Shown one piece after another: positions 5,633 to 7,340 of a stretch of 7,340 bases of DNA. A model generated the notes under the pieces. It saw only the letters and a list, made by a program, of their open reading frames with translations. It made no database searches and was not told the origin of the DNA. Every line of letters starts with the position of its first letter. Positions within the stretch are counted from its first letter, which is position 1. Source of the DNA: Candidatus Bathyarchaeota archaeon (GTDB taxonomy: Archaea; Thermoproteota; Bathyarchaeia; 40CM-2-53-6); assembly GCA_005883085.1 (NCBI GenBank), contig VBAY01000145.1:1-7340 (forward strand), in the 5' to 3' direction. The translations under genes were made by a program, and so were the position numbers.

Positions 5633-7340
5633 CTAGTCTAAAGGCCTTCTTGAGAATTCTCCGAATTTCGTGATCTCGTCAGCCATTTCGGCCAATCGTT
5701 TGTTGGCCTTGAAGTGAACTGTGTCGGCTTCATAGTTCCCGTCGATTTTCATAACTCCTGCCTTTACGCCTGTCAGAATCTCAATGCCATCGTCTATGGT
5801 TCTTACAGGATAGATGTGGAACCGTCCCTGCTTGACAGCTTCCACCACCTCTTCGCTGAGCATGAGATGCTGGACGTTGCTTTGGGGAATGAGGACTCCC
5901 TCATCACCTTTCAGACCCTTTGCCTTGCATGTATGGTAGAATCCCTCAATTTTCTCATTCACACCTCCTATTGCTTGGACCTCTCCCTTCTGGTTTACAG
6001 ATCCGGTAACTGCGAAGTTCTGCTTGATGGGAAGGTCGGAGAGGGCTGAGAGGATCGCGTAGAGCTCGGTGCTGGACGCGCTGTCACCATCAACTCCGCC
6101 ATAGCTCTGTTCGAAGACAAGCCTACAAGCTACACTCAGCGGCTTGTCGCGCGCGTACTTGTTTTCAAGATAGCCCGATATTATCAGAACTCCTTTAGTG
6201 TGTAGTTGTCCGCCCAGCTTGGCCTGGCGTTCGATGTCGATGACTCCTTCTCTTCCAAGACCAATACTCACGGTGATCCGGGAGGGTTGGCCGAAGTCGA
6301 AGTCGCCAAGGCTGATGACTGAAAGACCATTCACTTGACCTATTTTCGTGCCGGAGGTGTCAATGAGTATGATGCCTCTCTCAATCATTTCCTTGGTCTT
6401 TTCATCCAGGAGATTGGAGCGATAGATCTTCTCCTGTAGAGCCTTCAAGATATGGGCGTCCTTGATGTATTTGGAATCGTCCTGAGATGAATAGTGGTTA
6501 GCTTCTCTGACCAAGTCGGCGATCTCGGGGAATTTTGTGGAGAGCTTGGTCTGGTCCTCTGCAAGTCTCGAACCGTACTCCACAACCTTTGCTATGGCCG
6601 CCGCTTCAAGATGATTCAGATTCTCCTTCTCGCACAGAGTGTGGACAAACCGTCCGTAGGTTTTCATGTTCTCGTCGTTCCTCTCGATTGTGTCATCGAA
6701 GTGGGCTTTGACTTTGAAGAGCAGGCCGAAGTCGGGGTCGGCGACGTAGAGGGCTTGGTAAATCTCATGCTCCCCGGCCAAGACAATTTTGACGTTCAAC
6801 GGGATTGGTTGCGGAGTGAGACTCTTTGTACTTGCAACGCCGAGCCTCTGGCCCGTTTCTTCGATGGCGATGTTACCGCTTTGAAGCGCTCTCTTGAGGC
6901 CTTCGTAAGATAGCTGGCTCGTTAGAAGCTCCCTGGCCCCGAGTATGAGAAAGCCACCGTTGGCTTTGTGAATCGATCCTCCTTTAATCAGTGTGAAGTC
7001 TGTTGAGAGCGTTCCAAATTTGGCCTCATTCTCGATTCTACCGAGCAAGTTCGTTACTGTAGGGTTGTCTTCGACGATCACCGGCGCGCCTTTTGTTTCC
7101 GAGTTATCGACGATAACATTGACTTGGTACCTGCGGAACAGAATGTCAGGCACTCCACTCTCCGAGAGACTCGGGGGTGCTTCGGGGTCTTTTTTCTGCT
7201 GTTCCGTCCCACCGATCGTGAACAGCTCGGTGTTTTCAAGAATGTCGTCTCTCAGATCGTTGAGGTACTGTATTACGTCAGGCTGGTCCTGATAGCGAGA
7301 GGTTAACGTGCGGATCAAACCCCCCATAGCATAGTGGACA
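5633..7340 (-). CDS. Lon-like protease, AAA_32/Lon_C type, 5' partial
   Basis: An S16-family serine protease fused to an AAA_32-type ATPase domain, presumably acting in cytoplasmic protein quality control. The frame is open through the right edge (V-H-Y-A precedes the ATG at 7327), so the N-terminus, including any P-loop, is missing. Numbering from that ATG: AAA_32 hallmark GGSIHKANGGFLILGARELL at 116-135; a sensor-like segment with KIVLAGEHEIY and DPDFGLLFKVKAHFD at about 180-211; a helical part to about 310; the Lon proteolytic domain from about 325 (QVNGLSV, RITVSIGLGREGV) to about 520. The catalytic Ser is S416 in GVDGDSAS and the Lys is K459 in GGVNEKIEG, 43 residues apart as in E. coli Lon (S679, K722). 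A linker at about 41-60 is rich in Pro, Glu and Gln. Full-length members have roughly 800 residues, so a third is probably missing. The AAA_32 family includes members with degenerate nucleotide-binding residues; this cannot be judged here. Confidence 0.93.
   Translation of the reverse strand, partial: VHYAMGGLIRTLTSRYQDQPDVIQYLNDLRDDILENTELFTIGGTEQQKKDPEAPPSLSESGVPDILFRRYQVNVIVDNSETKGAPVIVEDNPTVTNLLGRIENEAKFGTLSTDFTLIKGGSIHKANGGFLILGARELLTSQLSYEGLKRALQSGNIAIEETGQRLGVASTKSLTPQPIPLNVKIVLAGEHEIYQALYVADPDFGLLFKVKAHFDDTIERNDENMKTYGRFVHTLCEKENLNHLEAAAIAKVVEYGSRLAEDQTKLSTKFPEIADLVREANHYSSQDDSKYIKDAHILKALQEKIYRSNLLDEKTKEMIERGIILIDTSGTKIGQVNGLSVISLGDFDFGQPSRITVSIGLGREGVIDIERQAKLGGQLHTKGVLIISGYLENKYARDKPLSVACRLVFEQSYGGVDGDSASSTELYAILSALSDLPIKQNFAVTGSVNQKGEVQAIGGVNEKIEGFYHTCKAKGLKGDEGVLIPQSNVQHLMLSEEVVEAVKQGRFHIYPVRTIDDGIEILTGVKAGVMKIDGNYEADTVHFKANKRLAEMADEITKFGEFSRRPLD

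Noticed and set aside
5714..6049. 111-codon plus-strand frame opposite the Lon catalytic domain.
   Set aside because: It is antisense to the conserved catalytic Lys region; its apparent coding potential reflects codon constraint on the real gene.
6494..6913. 139-codon plus-strand frame opposite the Lon-like gene.
   Set aside because: It is antisense to conserved AAA_32 and helical sequence, with no independent motif.

Overview
The window looks archaeal, most likely from the Thermoproteota side (Nitrososphaeria/Bathyarchaeia-like), but this rests on indirect signs. These are a long PKD-repeat surface protein with a C-terminal membrane anchor and Arg-rich tail, an AAA_32-type Lon-like protease, a dTMP kinase with a diverged P-loop, mostly absent or weak Shine-Dalgarno sequences, and moderate GC (about 50% by eye). 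No rRNA, tRNA, CRISPR array, transposase or phage gene was found, and no operon of more than one gene is visible.

Layout from left to right: (1) 1-2459 (+), the 3' part of a secreted, membrane-anchored protein with seven PKD domains (the first truncated by the window edge), two Ig/cadherin-like domains, one transmembrane helix and a basic tail. (2) 2511-3044 (-), a small multi-pass membrane protein of unknown function, convergent with the first gene. (3) 3208-4005 (+), a polytopic membrane protein with a two-fold internal sequence repeat, divergent from the second gene. (4) 4006-5000, a 995-base interval without a convincing gene but with several strong inverted repeats. (5) 5001-5588 (+), a thymidylate kinase. 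(6) 5633-7340 (-), the C-terminal part of a Lon-family protease, convergent with the kinase and cut by the right edge.

The best candidate for something undescribed is the 995-base interval. A TATA-like element sits about 26 bases before a 12-bp stem that closes a branched hairpin, and a T7 run follows about 200 bases later. A second inverted repeat (23-nt arms, 21 pairs) follows. In both long stems most departures from Watson-Crick pairing are G-T, which favours a plus-strand RNA. Archaeal RNase P RNA, SRP RNA, hammerhead and C/D-box signatures were looked for by eye and not found. It may be a new structured non-coding RNA or a diverged copy of a known one.

The genes share no obvious pathway: a cell-surface adhesin-like protein, two membrane proteins, DNA-precursor synthesis and protein quality control. 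Most of the window is ordinary chromosomal content; the gene-free interval is the part that the annotated features do not explain.
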